NCBI RefSeq assembly: GCF_016545825.1 | Contig: NC_052614.1 | Span: 11,364,559 to 11,428,558, forward strand | DNA length: 64,000 bases | Direction of reading: 5' to 3' | Source of the DNA: Eucalyptus grandis | Taxonomy: Eukaryota > Streptophyta > Magnoliopsida > Myrtales > Myrtaceae | In this document: piece after piece, positions 36,647 to 49,643 of the stretch | How positions within the stretch are numbered: position 1 is the first letter of the stretch | How the letters are laid out: the number at the start of each line of letters is the position of its first letter | The notes under the pieces: model-generated | What the model saw: only the letters and a program-made list of their open reading frames with translations | Told to the model about the DNA's origin: nothing | The model's database searches: none | Position numbers and translations under genes: made by a program

Positions 36647-38924
36647 GTTGTTTGACTCTGAAATTAAGCTTCTCTTTGCGCGCAATTTGTGAAACTCCTT
36701 AACCTATAACAGAAGAATTTCTCTTATGGACCCGGATCCGCTAGGCCAAGAGCATAAGGAAGGGCATTGAGAAAACAGCAGGACTTGTGAATTAGGAGAG
36801 ACATGCAAAGGCCCAAAACAATTACAATGGGCATCGCTAGACAAAATCTCCTAAAAATTTCGAGGCTTGTGAGGGAACCCCTCGTGAGCCCATCTACGCC
36901 AGTCCGTGGACTCGGATCGGGTGCCCGGATAAGTTTTGACCCCAAAAAAAGGCTCTCGTCGTATTCATCATTTTCCCTCTATTTAAGATAAACTATATCT
37001 CCAAAGGGGCATACTGCTAGTACCAGCTGAATCAGATGCCACCAAAGTATGAAATATCTTAAAGCGATTCATGATTGTCAAAACTAGTTACCCCAGCACA
37101 CTCATAATTAAATAAACAGAACGTAGAGCTTGCAGCATAACATCTGACATCCCGCAAAGACCAATGCATGTGTGCATTGCACATGCATGTGAGGTGTTCT
37201 TCCCCCCTCACGTACCTTGGACGTGGTTTTGCTAACTTGTGATGTCGGACCCCATGTGTCGACCTCGGAGGGGTTAGAGAATGATGGGGGTTCGATGGAT
37301 GGGATATAGTGAATATGAAGCATGTGATGGAGCGAAGGAGACATGCCGTGCCAATCTCAGAAAATAAAAGAATAAAAAAGAGCAGCAAGTTGAGCAAATC
37401 ATGGAACCAACCTTAAAAGAGTTGTAAGTGACGATTTTTTCAAACCCTTTTTCCTTTCAACCACTTGCTGCTCATGAGGAGGACAAGGGCTCAAAAGCCT
37501 ATACATGCCACCGTTATGCTGTAGGCTCCACTTGTCTGTGTCTCCTCCCCAATGAGAGCTCGCCATTGTAGGAAATCTAAGCAAATCCGAGCGAAATCTT
37601 GGGAAAGTGGTGGTGGTGGTGGTGGGGTGGGTGGAGGTTTTGATATATAAAATGAGGCCTATGGCGTGCTAGTTTTGAAAGTTTAGGAATTGATGTTCCT
37701 TTTGCACCCCTGGGATCGATAAACCTTTTGGATCTTATTAACCAAAGACATACGACTTTACGAAAATTTAAACGGTTAAATTAAGGATGACATGCATAAT
37801 TATTTTGAAATTTGGACAACGACAAAGTGAGATTTTGTCCACTTTTCTAAAAATGCAGTCATTAGGATGTGACAAGATGTTCATCAAGAAAAAAAAAAGG
37901 ATATGACATTATGTATATAAAATGTCTTGAACACTACCTTGGTTAGCATGTTGTTAGGGTAATAAGTAGGTAACATGGAATTGAAACAGATAATGAAAGG
38001 TATGCGTGACAAAAGATGGGCTTAGATTAGGAATGAGCGAGAACTAAAATTGTCAATCCAACTCCAAGCCGGCTTTAGGGAGAACCAACTGGTTCCGTTC
38101 TTAGCTGCTTCAAAGATAAAATAACTATTGATATTTACGTAAGATATTGTTTATTAAGAAAAGTATACTGACTTGATCTTTTAAAACTCATTAGTTCTAA
38201 TGAAAATTTACATCATTAATCATATTTCTCCGCATTGGGTAGATCAACTTAAAATTTAAAATAAAAGATTTAAAAGAAAAGTCATGACTCCAAAGTATAG
38301 TATTCGGAACATGCCTTGAACGGGTTGGGCTGGTTTTTAGTTCCGCATTCTTGAAACAGGGTAAGAGTCGGGTAGTGCTTCGATTCCACTCTTAAACTTA
38401 TATTGTCTTGTTATGTACAATCCTATCCACAACACAAATAAAGAAGTGTGATCTTGCATAAATGAGGGTAAGAAAAATGCGATTAAAGCGGGGGCCTAGG
38501 CGGTGGGTTGTTGGGCCCGTTTCCCCCGAGGTATAGTTTCTGTTTGGCCTCCAGCATGAGACAGAAAATTACCTTACCAAAAAAAGAAAAAAAAAAAAAA
38601 AGCAGAAAATTGAACTCCACCCTTCTCGACTTCGTAATCCCATCTTATAATTAAGCGTGCAAGGATTTACCGTAAACTTTGAGTTGTTAATATATCTTAT
38701 TAAACTAGAAATTCAAGATATGGTTGGTCAGTTAAATTTTCATCAACATCGAGAATACAATTGGTCCATATCAATAATCTCGTAGAACATAGGATAAAGG
38801 AAAAACCACTGAGGGGGTTCTAGCCCTATTTTCCAGGCAGGCATGATGCAATGGCATGGGTGATAATGAATGGTTAGTTGGAAGTGAGAGAACTTGAGAA
38901 AGCAAAGGTAAGGGGACAAGCGAA
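36647..38924. other. Intergenic sequence between the copia element and the tandem duplication
   Basis: No gene recognised. Small minus-strand frames at 36.7-37.6 kb are short and lack domains. A GGT trinucleotide run sits near 37610-37632. Confidence 0.4.
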
Positions 38925-40335
38925 TGACTGGAGAGAGCAGTATAGTTTATATCGCAGTGAAAAAAGCAGCCATGTGAGAACCATCATGGGTCTCGAATGA
39001 TTCCGTCCTTCCTTCATTCATTTATTCATATGTTGTCTTTTAAATTATTTCCTTCTTCATCACCCGTCCACCAACATTCCACGACCACTCTGCGCTTCCC
39101 ACACTGAGGGAGACAACTGCAGCTGTTGGGGGCGACTTGTTGTCCAGATCCAATCCAGGATCTATTTTAGCTGCTACTGTTCACTTCCATTTATGACAGA
39201 TTCGACGGGCCAACATGCCATGGAAAGCTTTGCGAAGAAGAATGAGGCTGGCTCTTCTTACGAGGATAACATAAAATAGTCCTAGATGTTTGCCTTGGAG
39301 GATGCACTCCTCAGTTGGCCTACCCGCGAATGCTAATCATGGAGGAGCTCTTCTTCACATGTTAACTTCACTGATGTGATAATATTCGTGGCATTCTAAG
39401 ATGGCATTCAGAAGCAAATCTGACACTATTCTTAAAAGACGTATAAGAAAATGATGATGAAAACTCTTAATGAATTTGTTGAGTGGTTAAGTGGTTAATT
39501 TAGATTTAGCGACTTTCATGTCCAAATCACAGCATTTTCTACTAAAAGTAATCTTTTATGGCCAAGCCAATTAAGTTGTAGGTGAAGCCTTGACCACTGT
39601 ACATGAACCGGGCGATTTGCATGCATTCATGAAGATTCATTGTGTCGAGTCCGCATATCTCGTGTGATAAAGAAAACATTGAAAGACGTAGAGCATGCAT
39701 TCATGAAGATTCATTGACCACTGTAATTTTGCTAAGCCAATCTCGGGGGAGTAAACTTTAGTTTTAGATCAAAAAAAAAAAAAAAAAAACTTTATTCGTC
39801 TTCTTTATCCTCTGGTGCCCCTCTTATCATATTAATAACCAACGCCATGTGCTTATCTTTTCTAACTTCCGAGCATTTGCATGCATGCACAAGCATCTCA
39901 TATAATACTGTAGTGGATAGATTTATTTATGCAAAAGTAATACTCGAGCTAAGATTCCATCCGACTGATTGCTAATTGTTGACCTTTGAGTTTCATTGTT
40001 ATCTAGCTACTAGATAAGGTATGGACATGATAAAATACTTTGGTTCTTTGGCGTATGCATAAGATTCCTATTAAGCTTCGGTTAGTTATCCTTAAAGATC
40101 AGGCATGTGAGAAATATGTAATTGGCAGGCTTCTTGACTTTCTCCTCCCTCAGTTGTAGACACATTGTCTCGTCTTGAATCGCTTTAATAAACAACTCAT
40201 ATGTTCATAATGTCCAAAAAAATCATATTAATGGCTACTTGAAACGGATTTGGATATTCTAAATATAGGGAAAAAGAATATATCATAAAAGCTCGAAAGA
40301 TTGGCGTAATGCATTTTGGATGGCCTGAATTAATT

Positions 40336-40523
40336 AATTATTTTTTTTGGTGACCCGGGAACCCCGAACAATCGGCAGTCAGCGGGGCAAATCCGAGGCG
40401 AACTGGGCCACCACCACAGACCCAGCCGCGGGTGAGTCGCGCGCAATGGGGACACGGGGTTTCGAACCCCTCCCCCACGGTGGGGGAGAAAGCGCAAAAC
40501 ATCGCGGCTACCACGGGTGGTGG
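40336..40523 (-). mobile_element. tRNA-derived SINE with 15-bp target site duplication
   Basis: 188 bp flanked on both sides by TGGCCTGAATTAATT (40321-40335 and 40524-40538). On the minus strand it ends in an A-rich tail (AAAAAAAATAATT) and contains GGTTCGAAACC, which fits the RNA polymerase III B box (GGTTCGANNCC). Near its 5' end lies GTGGTAGCCGCGATG, a possible weak A box. Unit B has one uninterrupted copy of the target (near 52108), so the insertion is younger than the duplication. The length, tail, B box and long target duplication together indicate a SINE. Confidence 0.85.
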
Positions 40524-42574
40524 TGGCCTGAATTAATTGTCTCCTCTTTGTTTTACTATTTTTTCTCTCCCCTATTTTTCCCTTTTCTTTTTTCTGACTC
40601 TATGTTGCCTTGTCTTCGTCCTATGCTCCACGGTGCATAGCCCAGCAAAGCCTGTCCTCAACATCTCCACTACCCTCGTTGCTCCACCGGCGATGTCGAC
40701 GTCCATCTCAGAATCGCGACCCACTGCACAGGTCACCAGCATCTCCTAGGATCCATCACTGCCTCTCTCTCTCTCTGTCTCCTTTCGGCGGCGCATTAGC
40801 AATAGTGGGAATAGAGGGAGAGCGAATAACGTGCAAAATCACACCCTCTTTATCTCTAGAGGTAAGAATGTGATGGCCTTGGGGGAGCCAAAAACGACGG
40901 AAGTGTGGTATAGGCGGAACCCCATGGAACCGATAGGATAATTAAATATTAAACAACGTCTTCATATTATGACTTAAATTTTTATAAAGTTGACAGTAGA
41001 ACATCTTCATATTATAGCTCAAGTTTTTACAACAATTAGCAGTAGGATTACAAAATCTCACATGATATTGAGTTGAAGGTCTTGGGTTAAAATCTTCCAA
41101 GTTCCATCTGTCTTCTCAATTAAATATGTCCACGCTTAGTACTAGGTTAATGAAAAAAGAACACAATCATCGGTGGTCCAACAAAATCTCACGAGACAAT
41201 GACAAAGGTAGAAGGTAGGGGAAGAGAAAAGAAATCCATGGGTGCTGGGTCTAGGCTCTTTTGTGCAGCTTCTCCTCAAAATAGGGGTTTCTCAGTCATT
41301 TTAGGGTAACCGCATTGTTATTCCATTAGAGTCCTCATCCACTCGAAAGTATATCTTTGTATAAATGTTAGATGATCTCACTTTGTCAATAGTGTGATAA
41401 TACTAGGGTTGATGTAGTTGATTCGGCTGCTAAGAGATTACCAACGTAAAAATTAGAGATCACTAATTAAAATCTTAACAACTGAGTTCAAAACACTCTA
41501 GGTTAAGGTGACCTTCGTAGAGTTCTAGGCCTAAACTTACCCATTTGTGGAATTTGCATGGATTCATTTATATTAGGCCTTACCAAGACCTCATTATGAT
41601 CAAAGACATATGAATATTTCATGTATACTATAGATATGCCACAGATTTTATAAAATTACCAAAACAGCCATTTTTTTAATTAATTATGGAATTAAGCCCA
41701 AATTTTGACTGGTTAGTTAAATTGTCTAAATTAAATAATTAATTATAAAAATAACTTAATTACCTATCTTCACAAGGTTTCCGATTCTATAATCAGCCCC
41801 TAGAATTTTCAGTTTTAGTTGAGTAGTCCCCCTGCCTTTTTCTGAAATTACAAATTTGCCCGTAAAGTATTTAAAATAGTTATTTTAACCCATTTGATTT
41901 CTTTTAATGACCTAATATGACCCGCTAATGAACGCTTTAAACCATAAATAACACTGCTAATAGAGCCCTTTCAGTTCCGCAAAGTTTAGGAAGTTGCTTA
42001 TAGACATGTAAAAAATTACTAATACGCCACTCTTAGGTTTATTTTTACCTCTCTCTTTTTTCACATTTTTCCTATCTGAGTTACGAGAAACCTTTTTGGC
42101 AATCCTTCAAATTCATTCTAGGCATGTAGAAATTTTTTTAAATTAAGGCAAGAGATCAATAGCTCAATATAACGAGAAGTATATAGTCTTGAAGTCTAAA
42201 TAAACTAAATCCAAATGAGCAGGCATCAGATTACGAAGTTCAAGGATGTCGAGAAGATCAATCTAACTCTTTTTTTATTTTTATTTTTGTCAGAGATCAA
42301 TTTAACTTAATGCGAAGAGTTTTCACTTACCTTGAGTGGAAAGACTTGAACTAATCAAAGCCTTGATCACCTTGAAATCGAATCAAACAAATATAATAAT
42401 CGATACACATTTATCTCTCAAAACAAAACCGGTCTTAATAAAGAAACGAAAATGAAGATCATTAAATTTTTACCCTGTAAGACACTTGATAGGTGGGATT
42501 AAAAGCTTAGACAACTCAAATTGGGGAGAACTTTTGAAGTTGGTTGTAAAAAGATTGGATAGAAAACTTGTCTT

Positions 42575-42594
42575 TTATTATTATTATTATTATT
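42575..42594. repeat. (TTA)n microsatellite
   Basis: A clean trinucleotide run in unit A. The matching place in unit B (about 53715-53740) is interrupted. Confidence 0.75.
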
Positions 42595-43301
42595 GAAGAA
42601 ATGTCAAATCACGCAACATGCAAGAGCTCTTGAAGGTAAAATTTCCTTTTTAGGTCAGAATGAAATGGAGATGGGCCGAATGATCAAATTATTGGCAAGA
42701 AACTTAGGAATAGGAGAGATTTGGAGATAAAACCACATAGATATCAATCTATCCTTCCTATCAAGTAAAGCTAAGTCTAGTTTAGTTGTCCCCTGGACCC
42801 TGACAAGACATTAGAAAGAAACAGGTGATAAAGATGGGACTTACCACAAAATTTTCTGACTTTTGGATCATGCTTACTGCGTCACCATCAATAAAATCCC
42901 TAAGTTGAGAAGATACTGTAGATCCTATTGAACATGATAAGCCATATTAACGTAAGATAAGGAGAGCATAGTTGGTGGTCATCTATGTTCTATATGGTTA
43001 TAATCCTTTCAAATGGTCCAGAAGTGGTTTCCAAATTCAAGGAAAAGAGCCAAAACTCTGAATATGCAAAAGAAAATTTCAAGTTTCGAATTTATTAACC
43101 AACTAGATTCCAAAGGGAGAACTGCAGAAGAATATCCACCCCTCATTCTTGGAAGCATCCATAAGCTAGCGAAGGTTGAGATGCTAAAAATTATCCATCC
43201 AGAGGCAGGAGATCATTTCTCTTTATGCACACGTTTGTGATGCTCTTTGATTCGAGAAAACGGTCTTTGGTTTGTTATGCGGTGCCAAAACACTAATGAC
43301 A

Positions 43302-43529
43302 TGTTGGAGGTAATAGGTTTGAGAGAGAAGTAGTTGCTTGAAGTATTACACTAAGAGACGTCAAGTTTTGAACGCTCAACAGTGTTATCTCCAGCGTAGA
43401 AAAACCCTAGAGTTTTCATATGCATGTTATTGGGCTCCGGCCCATATGAACCGAAATAACCATGCTTTTACCCTATTGGGCTTGTATGTGAACATATTAT
43501 TTTGGACTATATTAATAATATATCCAACA
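43302..43529 (-). repeat. 3' LTR of the full-length copia element
   Basis: 228 bp with TG...CA ends; aligns over its full length with 49080-49305. Confidence 0.92.
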
Positions 43530-44922
43530 ATCTCCACATATATTCACCATACAGCACAATCCAATAAGGTGGTTAGTGTAATGTTCAGACAAACATGAAT
43601 CATCCACATTCAGTCCAAGACAATCAATTCGGATCGGTCAAAGAGTATTACAACAGTAAAGTATTAAACTAAATCATCATATGCAATCTAAATAAGTGAA
43701 TCATTCTTCTCATGAATCTGTTATGAGATTAACAAAATCCAAATCCCAAAATAAATCTCAAACTCAATTCACAACCAATATATGCATATTAATTAAGTAT
43801 AAGTAGGCCAGTCAAAATAGTCCAAGGCCTTACAAATATAAGAAACAAGCATAATAATGTCTACAAAATAGAAATAGTAAAATGCAAGTCTCAAGTAAAT
43901 GGACTTCATCAAAATAGGCAATAGCAGATAAACTGTCAAGTCCCTACATGCTTTAAATGATATATATTCATTTATCAAGTAAGTCATCCTAGTTAGGATC
44001 CCACTCATTAAGCTCTCCTCCATCTCTGTCACCCCCTATAGAATGTCAAATATGAATTTCATATTATCATGAATTCAATCATTTGAATAAAAACTTAGCA
44101 CCATTCCATCAGGTAGAGAATAACATATATTGATGTCATAAAGCATCATAATATCATGTCATAAGTATCAAACCAGTTTCATAAATTATGAACAAGACCT
44201 AAACAATGTGATTTACAAAGAGCCATCGACTTAAGTTTATTTGTAAGAGAATAACTATTGTTTAGTTTCAAAGAACAAGACAAATAGTCAAGTCACAATA
44301 ACCTAGTCATGTAATATCAAGTTTCAATTACGAACAAGACCAGCAGACTTCTTATGTAAACAATTGTTTTTATGTTTCAATTTGGAATGTCATAGTTACT
44401 GATTCCTTAAAGTCAAACAATTTAACATCAAGTTTGGAATGAGATCATTTAACCAAAAAGGATAATCCAATCTAGTTGAATTGTACCATCAAGTTTGGAA
44501 TAACACAATTTTCCCAGATAGAACATTTGAATTAGGTTAAAGTCATCTTCATCAAGTTTGGAATGAGATAACTCACCATTTTCAAATTAGTCAGCAACTG
44601 TGAATATCGATGAAACATATAAACTGTGCTTATCATTGTAGCCAATAAAGAAAGATTCGATAATTCAAAACACACAATTAGAAGGTAAGTAAATAGTAGT
44701 AAGACTTGCCTATATAGTCTTTAACCCCAGTTCCCCTATTGTTTTGAATAATCGATCTTTAGACATACCTTTGGTGAGAGTATCGGCTATGTTATCCTTT
44801 GATCTCACATCAATCAAGGTGATAACCGATTGTTCTCTCAGATAATTCAATAACGCATGTCTCAGTCTCACATGTCTTCTCTTTGAATTAAAGAGAGAAT
44901 TCTTGACAACTTGGATAGCTAC

Positions 44923-45374
44923 TCAATTATCACAGAATAGGCTTAAAGAATTAATCTTTAGCTGAGTCAAAGGAATATCCATAATTAGATTCTTTATCCA
45001 CTCTACCTCTTCACTGGCTGAGGCTAAAGCAAAAGGTTTCGATTCCATAGATGACAATGCAATACAAGTCTGTCGTTTAGATTTCCAAGTAATAGCAGTT
45101 CCACCCAAAATGAATACATATTATTTCCAATATCTGAGCACCATGAGGCATCAGAATATCCATCCACAGTTGGAGGATAACCAGAATAATAGAGAGCATA
45201 ATCTTTAGTACCTTTAAGGTATCTCATTAACCTATTGAGGGCATCTGAATGCTCTTTTCTAGGATTACTAATAAAACGACTCAACATGCCAACTGTAAAG
45301 GCTATGTCGGGTCTAGTGCAACTCATAGCATACATGAGACTACCAATCGGTTTCGAGTACTTTAATTGATCCAC
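44923..45374 (-). pseudogene. Copia reverse transcriptase C terminus and RNase H remnant
   Basis: One frame (45024-45374) gives KPIGSLMYAMSCTRPDIAFT and VDGYSDASWCSDI, the connection and RNase H start. The rest of RNase H (KSKRQTCIALSSMESK and ASASEEVEWIKNL, 44923-45108) is in another frame, so a frameshift lies around 45060-45110. Confidence 0.85.
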
Positions 45375-45599
45375 GCTGGTCCCTTCATTAGGACTCGGTC
45401 TATTATTATAATCACATGATGTCTCACTCGGTTTACACTTATCGTATCCCCATGTAGAAAGTAGCTGCTAAATATAATGAGTCTGGCTAAGGGAGATGAC
45501 TTACCATTTAACGCTTACTTTCATACCAAGAATGGTATTAGCAATACCAAAATCTTTCATGTCAAATTCTTTAATTAAAGTAGCTTTCACGTCATTCAC

Positions 45600-46208
45600 T
45601 ACAGAATGATCGGAACCAAGAATTAACATGTCATCAACATACAAGCAAATGATGACTATCTTATTTGACATAGAACAATGGTAAAGGCATTTATCTGAAT
45701 AGCTAGACTAAAAACCATAACTTTTTACCATTTTGTCAAATTTAAGATGTCACATCTTAGGTGCTTGTTTAAGACCATACATGGATTTATTCAATTTACA
45801 AACTTTGTCCTCAAGACCTTTCATAACATATCTTTCCGGTTGTTCTATGTAAATTTCCTCATTTAAATCCCCATTTAAGAAAATTGTTTTTACATCCATT
45901 TGATGCACTACAAAGTGTTCAATAGATGCCAAAGCAAGAAAAATTCTTATAGTTGATAGATGATACACAGGTGAATATACATCAAAATAGTCTATTCCAC
46001 TCTGTTGTTTATAGCCTTTAGTTACTAAACGTGCTTTGTATCTGACTATTGATCCATCACTATTCAGTTTCTTCTTCAACACCCATTTACAGCCTATAGC
46101 TTTAGCCCTTTTTGGCAAGTTTACTAACTGCCAAATGTGATTTTGCAATAGAGAGCTCATTTCATCATCTATGGCTTCTGCCCACAATAGAGATTCCCTA
46201 GATTTCAT
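45600..46208 (-). pseudogene. Copia reverse transcriptase remnant
   Basis: The reading contains WAEAIDDEMSSLLQNHIWQL, KWVLKKKLNSDGSIVRYKAR and HQMDVKTIFLNGDLNEEIYI, classic copia RT motifs. The frame closes at 45750; the catalytic LYVDDMLILG lies further on, near 45620-45645, in another open stretch. One catalytic Asp (MDVK) and the YVDD pair are preserved. Confidence 0.88.
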
Positions 46209-46539
46209 TGCTTCCTGATAGGAGAATCGATCATCCTCAAGATGGTAAACAACAAAGTCCTCACCAAAACTTTTAGGAATTCTCTCTTATAGATACTCTA
46301 ATTGAATTGGTTCAATAGCCAACTGTGTGGAATTAGTGTCAAAAGGGCATGCTTTAGATTTTACAAGAGATTCTGAAATCATATATGTAGATCTAGAAAC
46401 ATTCAAGCCTTGATTTCTGAGAAACTTGTTTTCGAAAAACACTGCATCTCTAGATTTTATCACTGTGTTAGTAAATAGATCTAAAAACCTATTTGCAACG
46501 CTATCTTCTGCATTACCTAGATATACACAAGTAATGGTT

Positions 46540-46860
46540 CTAGATTTTCTTAGGATCAGGTATACTTACATAAGCAATATAGCCCCAAGCCTTAAGAGTA
46601 TCATATCTACAAGGGCGCTTATGCCATATCTCATAAGGTGTCATAGACAACTTAGAGTGTGACAACTTGTTCAAGATGTGATTAGCAGTTAGAACTGCTT
46701 CTCCCCAGTAGGAGGAAGGCATGCCAGCTATAAGTAACATAGAGTTTAACATTTCAGTTAACGTTCTATTCTTACGCTCTGGAACACCATTTGATTGGGG
46801 GTGAATAAGGAGCAGTGGTATTATACCTTCTGAAGCAAAAAATTCCTTGAACCTTGACAT
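46540..46860 (-). pseudogene. Copia integrase remnant
   Basis: Contains HPQSNGVPERKNRTLTEMLN, where the Glu of PERKNR is the third acidic catalytic residue, followed by SYWGEAVLTANHILNKL. The upstream integrase part is broken by stops around 46870-47150. Confidence 0.85.
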
Positions 46861-47166
46861 AGTATATTCTCCTCATCTATCACTCCTAAATCTCTTAATT
46901 TTCAAGTTGAGTTGATTTTTTTACTCTAGACTTAAAAATCTTAAAGTTTTCAAAAGCCTCATCTTTCGATTTCAACAAATAGACATGACAATATCAAGAA
47001 AAATCGTTTATGAATGATATTAGATACTTCCGACAATCTTTAGTAATGTAATTTCTAAAGTCACAAATGTCATAATGTATTAACTCAAGAAGTTGTGTAT
47101 TTTAGAAACCAACTTAAAGGGTTTTCTAGTGATTTTAGCCTGTGCACACACTTCACACTTATCAAA

Positions 47167-48544
47167 TCAAATAGAAGTATCTAATGGAATGTTGTGAGTT
47201 TTAGTTAGATGTTGCATTTTCCTGTAATTCATATGTCCAAGTCTATTGTGTAGCAACTTTGGATCAATCAAAGTAGAATTCACATGGTTTATGCTATAAG
47301 CATTTAAACTTAACCTATACATACCATTAACCATGAATGCACAACCAAAATAATATGAGTTAACAGATAAAGTTACTCTACCATTCATAGTTGAAAAAGA
47401 CATACCAGCTTTATCAAGTAAACTCATACATATCAAATTCTTCTTAAGTAAATGTACAACTCTAACATGTTTCAGAGTTAGTAATTTACCTGAAGAAAGC
47501 ACCAAATTTGTAGTTCCAGCATGAGTCACCTTTGCCTCACCACCATTGCAATTTTCCACAGTATCTTTCACTCCTGTGACCTTAGTGAGTAAGTTCTTGT
47601 CATATGTAGCAAGACAAGTAGCGCCACTGTCCAACCACCACTCAGAAGAGACGATGGCCTTTCCATTCTTCATCATTCCAATGAAGGCTCGAGGCTTAGA
47701 TCCTCTAATTAGCATATTGGCCTCATTATGTGGTGTGTCATTATTTGGTTTCCTCGACAACTTACACTCTGCTGTCCAGTGACCCAACTTTTCACTGTTA
47801 TGGCACTTGCCCTTCTTTTTCTTTTTGAAGATAGTTTTTTTGGCCTCTAACTGTAAAGAGGATTTACCTTTTGGTGACTTGGACTTTTTCTGAAGTTTAT
47901 TGGAGTGTGAAACTAAGTTGGCAATTGAATTTTGTTGTCCCACTTGTTTCAAACTCTTCCTAGTGATATTTTGATCCTCAATGTGAATATACCTCTTTAA
48001 TTCATCCAGTCTCATCTATACCTTCAATCTGTGCATTTCAGTTTTGAAAGAACTCCATTTAGTTGGTAGTTTGCTCAACATAAAACCGACAAAGAGATTA
48101 TAAGACATATTAGAATTATCATCTTTCAATTTGTTCCTCATGTTCTCAAATTCAACTAACCGAGAGGTGATGCTTGAATTCACAATGAATTTAAAATCAA
48201 AAAAAAATTTCCACTAGGAGAGTTTTAGATAGCCCCTCTTGTTTTTGGAACTGAGCGTTCAAGTGATCCCATATCTCTTTTGCCGTCTTATACTCACTAT
48301 AAGTCATAGCCAGATTAGGATTTAGAGAGTTCAACAAGTAATCTCTACAAAAATCATCATCTTTATTACATTGATATTCATTCACATCTTTAGTGGTAGA
48401 TACAAAATCGCTCAATACAGTATAGAATATGTCACGTTCTTTCATGCCAAATTGAACATGCAATTTCCAGCCATGAAATTCAATAACATTAAAAGATTGC
48501 AACTTTATAATATTATAGGAACTATGCTTTGCCATTTTAATCAA
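47167..48544 (-). pseudogene. Copia gag, zinc knuckle, protease and GAG pre-integrase remnant
   Basis: Gag starts near 48535 (MAKHSSYNIIKLQSFN) and includes YSEYKTAKEIWDHLNAQF. The frame changes near 48190, and a TAG at 48016-48018 then interrupts the second half just before MRLDELKRYIHIED. The zinc knuckle reads CHNSEKLGHWTAEC, with Ser where the second Cys is expected. The protease motif WWLDSGAT is intact. LLHNRLGHMNYRKMQHL marks the GAG pre-integrase domain. The changed knuckle and the stop indicate decay. Confidence 0.88.
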
Positions 48545-49079
48545 AGCAAAGTGTTAGAAAGAGTGCACCTTGAAGTCCTCAGAGCAACAAAGTCAAATAA
48601 CTCCCCTAACCTTGATCAAACCGCTCTATAGAGATGGAATTTGCCAAAACAAACCCCAAAAACGGATTTGGAGCGCCCAAAAACCTTAAGATTGACTGCC
48701 CTGATCGCTAAAACTCGTTGTAAAATTTCGCCCTCGAAATTCGCTAGAAATTTCGTCCTTGAAATTCGCTAGAAATTTAGATGGAAACTTCCGGGTGCCG
48801 TAACTTCTCCGTTCGACCTCCGATTGACACGAGTGACCACTCAAAATGTTCATATCGACGAGTAGATCAAAGTCCAAGTGGTTTCACTCTCTTAAATTGG
48901 CTATAATTTTTTGGTTTTTGAATCAAAGATTTTGGTCACCCAAATCTTCAAACTCAGATCCCGGCCAATATCACCGTCGAAATCAAAAGTAAATTACAGC
49001 CATGAGTTCTTCTTGACGAAATCTTCAAGAAGACACTTTACTCACTCAAATCCAACACACAAACATAATACTTCAAGAT

Positions 49080-49305
49080 TGTTGGAGGTAATAAGTTTGA
49101 GAGAGAAGTAGTTGCTTGAAATATTATACCAAGAGACATCAAGTTTAGAACGCTCAACAGTGTTACATCAAGTGTAGGGAAACCCTAGAGTTTTTATATG
49201 CATTTATTGGGCTCCGGTCCATATGGACCCAAATAACCATGCTTTTACATATTGGGCTTGTATGTGAACATATTATTTTGGATTATATTAATAATATATC
49301 CAACA
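49080..49305 (-). repeat. 5' LTR of the full-length copia element
   Basis: 226 bp, ends TGTTGGAGG...ATCCAACA, followed by the TGACA target duplication at 49306-49310. Confidence 0.92.
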
Positions 49306-49584
49306 TGACAAACTAGATTAGATTGATTTGAACGTTCACATGTTATGTACTTGTCGATCATATGAGGTTTTAGGTTGTGTTAGCCAATTCCTATCACCCT
49401 CGTTTTGTCAAATGGAGAGTGACTGGAGAGAGCAATATAGTTTACATTGTAGTGAAAAGAGCAGCCATGTGAGAATCATCATGGGTCTCGAATGATTCTG
49501 TCCTTCATTCATTCATTCATATGTTGTCTTTTAATTATTTTCTTCCTCATCACCCATCACCAACATTTTATGACCACATTGCAC

Positions 49585-49587
<3 letters not shown>

Positions 49588-49641
<54 letters not shown>
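49588..49641. repeat. (GA)n microsatellite
   Basis: An uninterrupted AG/GA run of about 54 bases that drives open frames on both strands (REREREREs and SLSLSLs). Unit A has no such run at the corresponding position near 39100. Confidence 0.95.

Positions 49642-49643
<2 letters not shown>

Larger units (their letters stand above)
43302..49305 (-). mobile_element. Full-length Ty1/copia retrotransposon with LTRs and 5-bp target duplication
   Basis: About 6.0 kb, transcribed on the minus strand. LTRs 43302-43529 and 49080-49305 start TGTTGGAGGTAATA and end ATATATCCAACA. Both ends are flanked by TGACA (43297-43301 and 49306-49310). On the minus strand GTGGAGAT precedes the 3' LTR as a polypurine tract. 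From right to left: gag, zinc knuckle, protease, GAG pre-integrase, integrase, reverse transcriptase with an intact YVDD (near 45620-45645) and RNase H. Stops and frame changes interrupt the coding region, so the copy is not autonomous now. The unoccupied target is preserved in unit B at 54497-54501. By eye the LTRs differ at about 20 positions, so the insertion is not recent. Confidence 0.93.
38925..49419. repeat. Tandem segmental duplication, unit A
   Basis: Starts GACTGGAGAGAGCAGTATAG and ends with AGCCAATTCCTATCACCCTC and the bases up to 49419. The same landmarks follow in the same order in unit B (49420-54607). Examples: the TTTGCGAAGAAGAA...GGCTGGCTCTTC block (39231 and 49783), AACTTTCTCCTCCCTCAGTT versus AACTTTCTATTCCCTCAGTT, and the GTCCAGAAGTGG block (43015 versus 54207). 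Unit A has two insertions absent from B: the copia element and a SINE. No protein gene is apparent in the unit itself. Confidence 0.88.

Noticed and set aside
40430..40500. tRNA-like box with GGTTCGAAACC
   Set aside because: Not a tRNA gene: no cloverleaf could be drawn, and the segment is part of the SINE.
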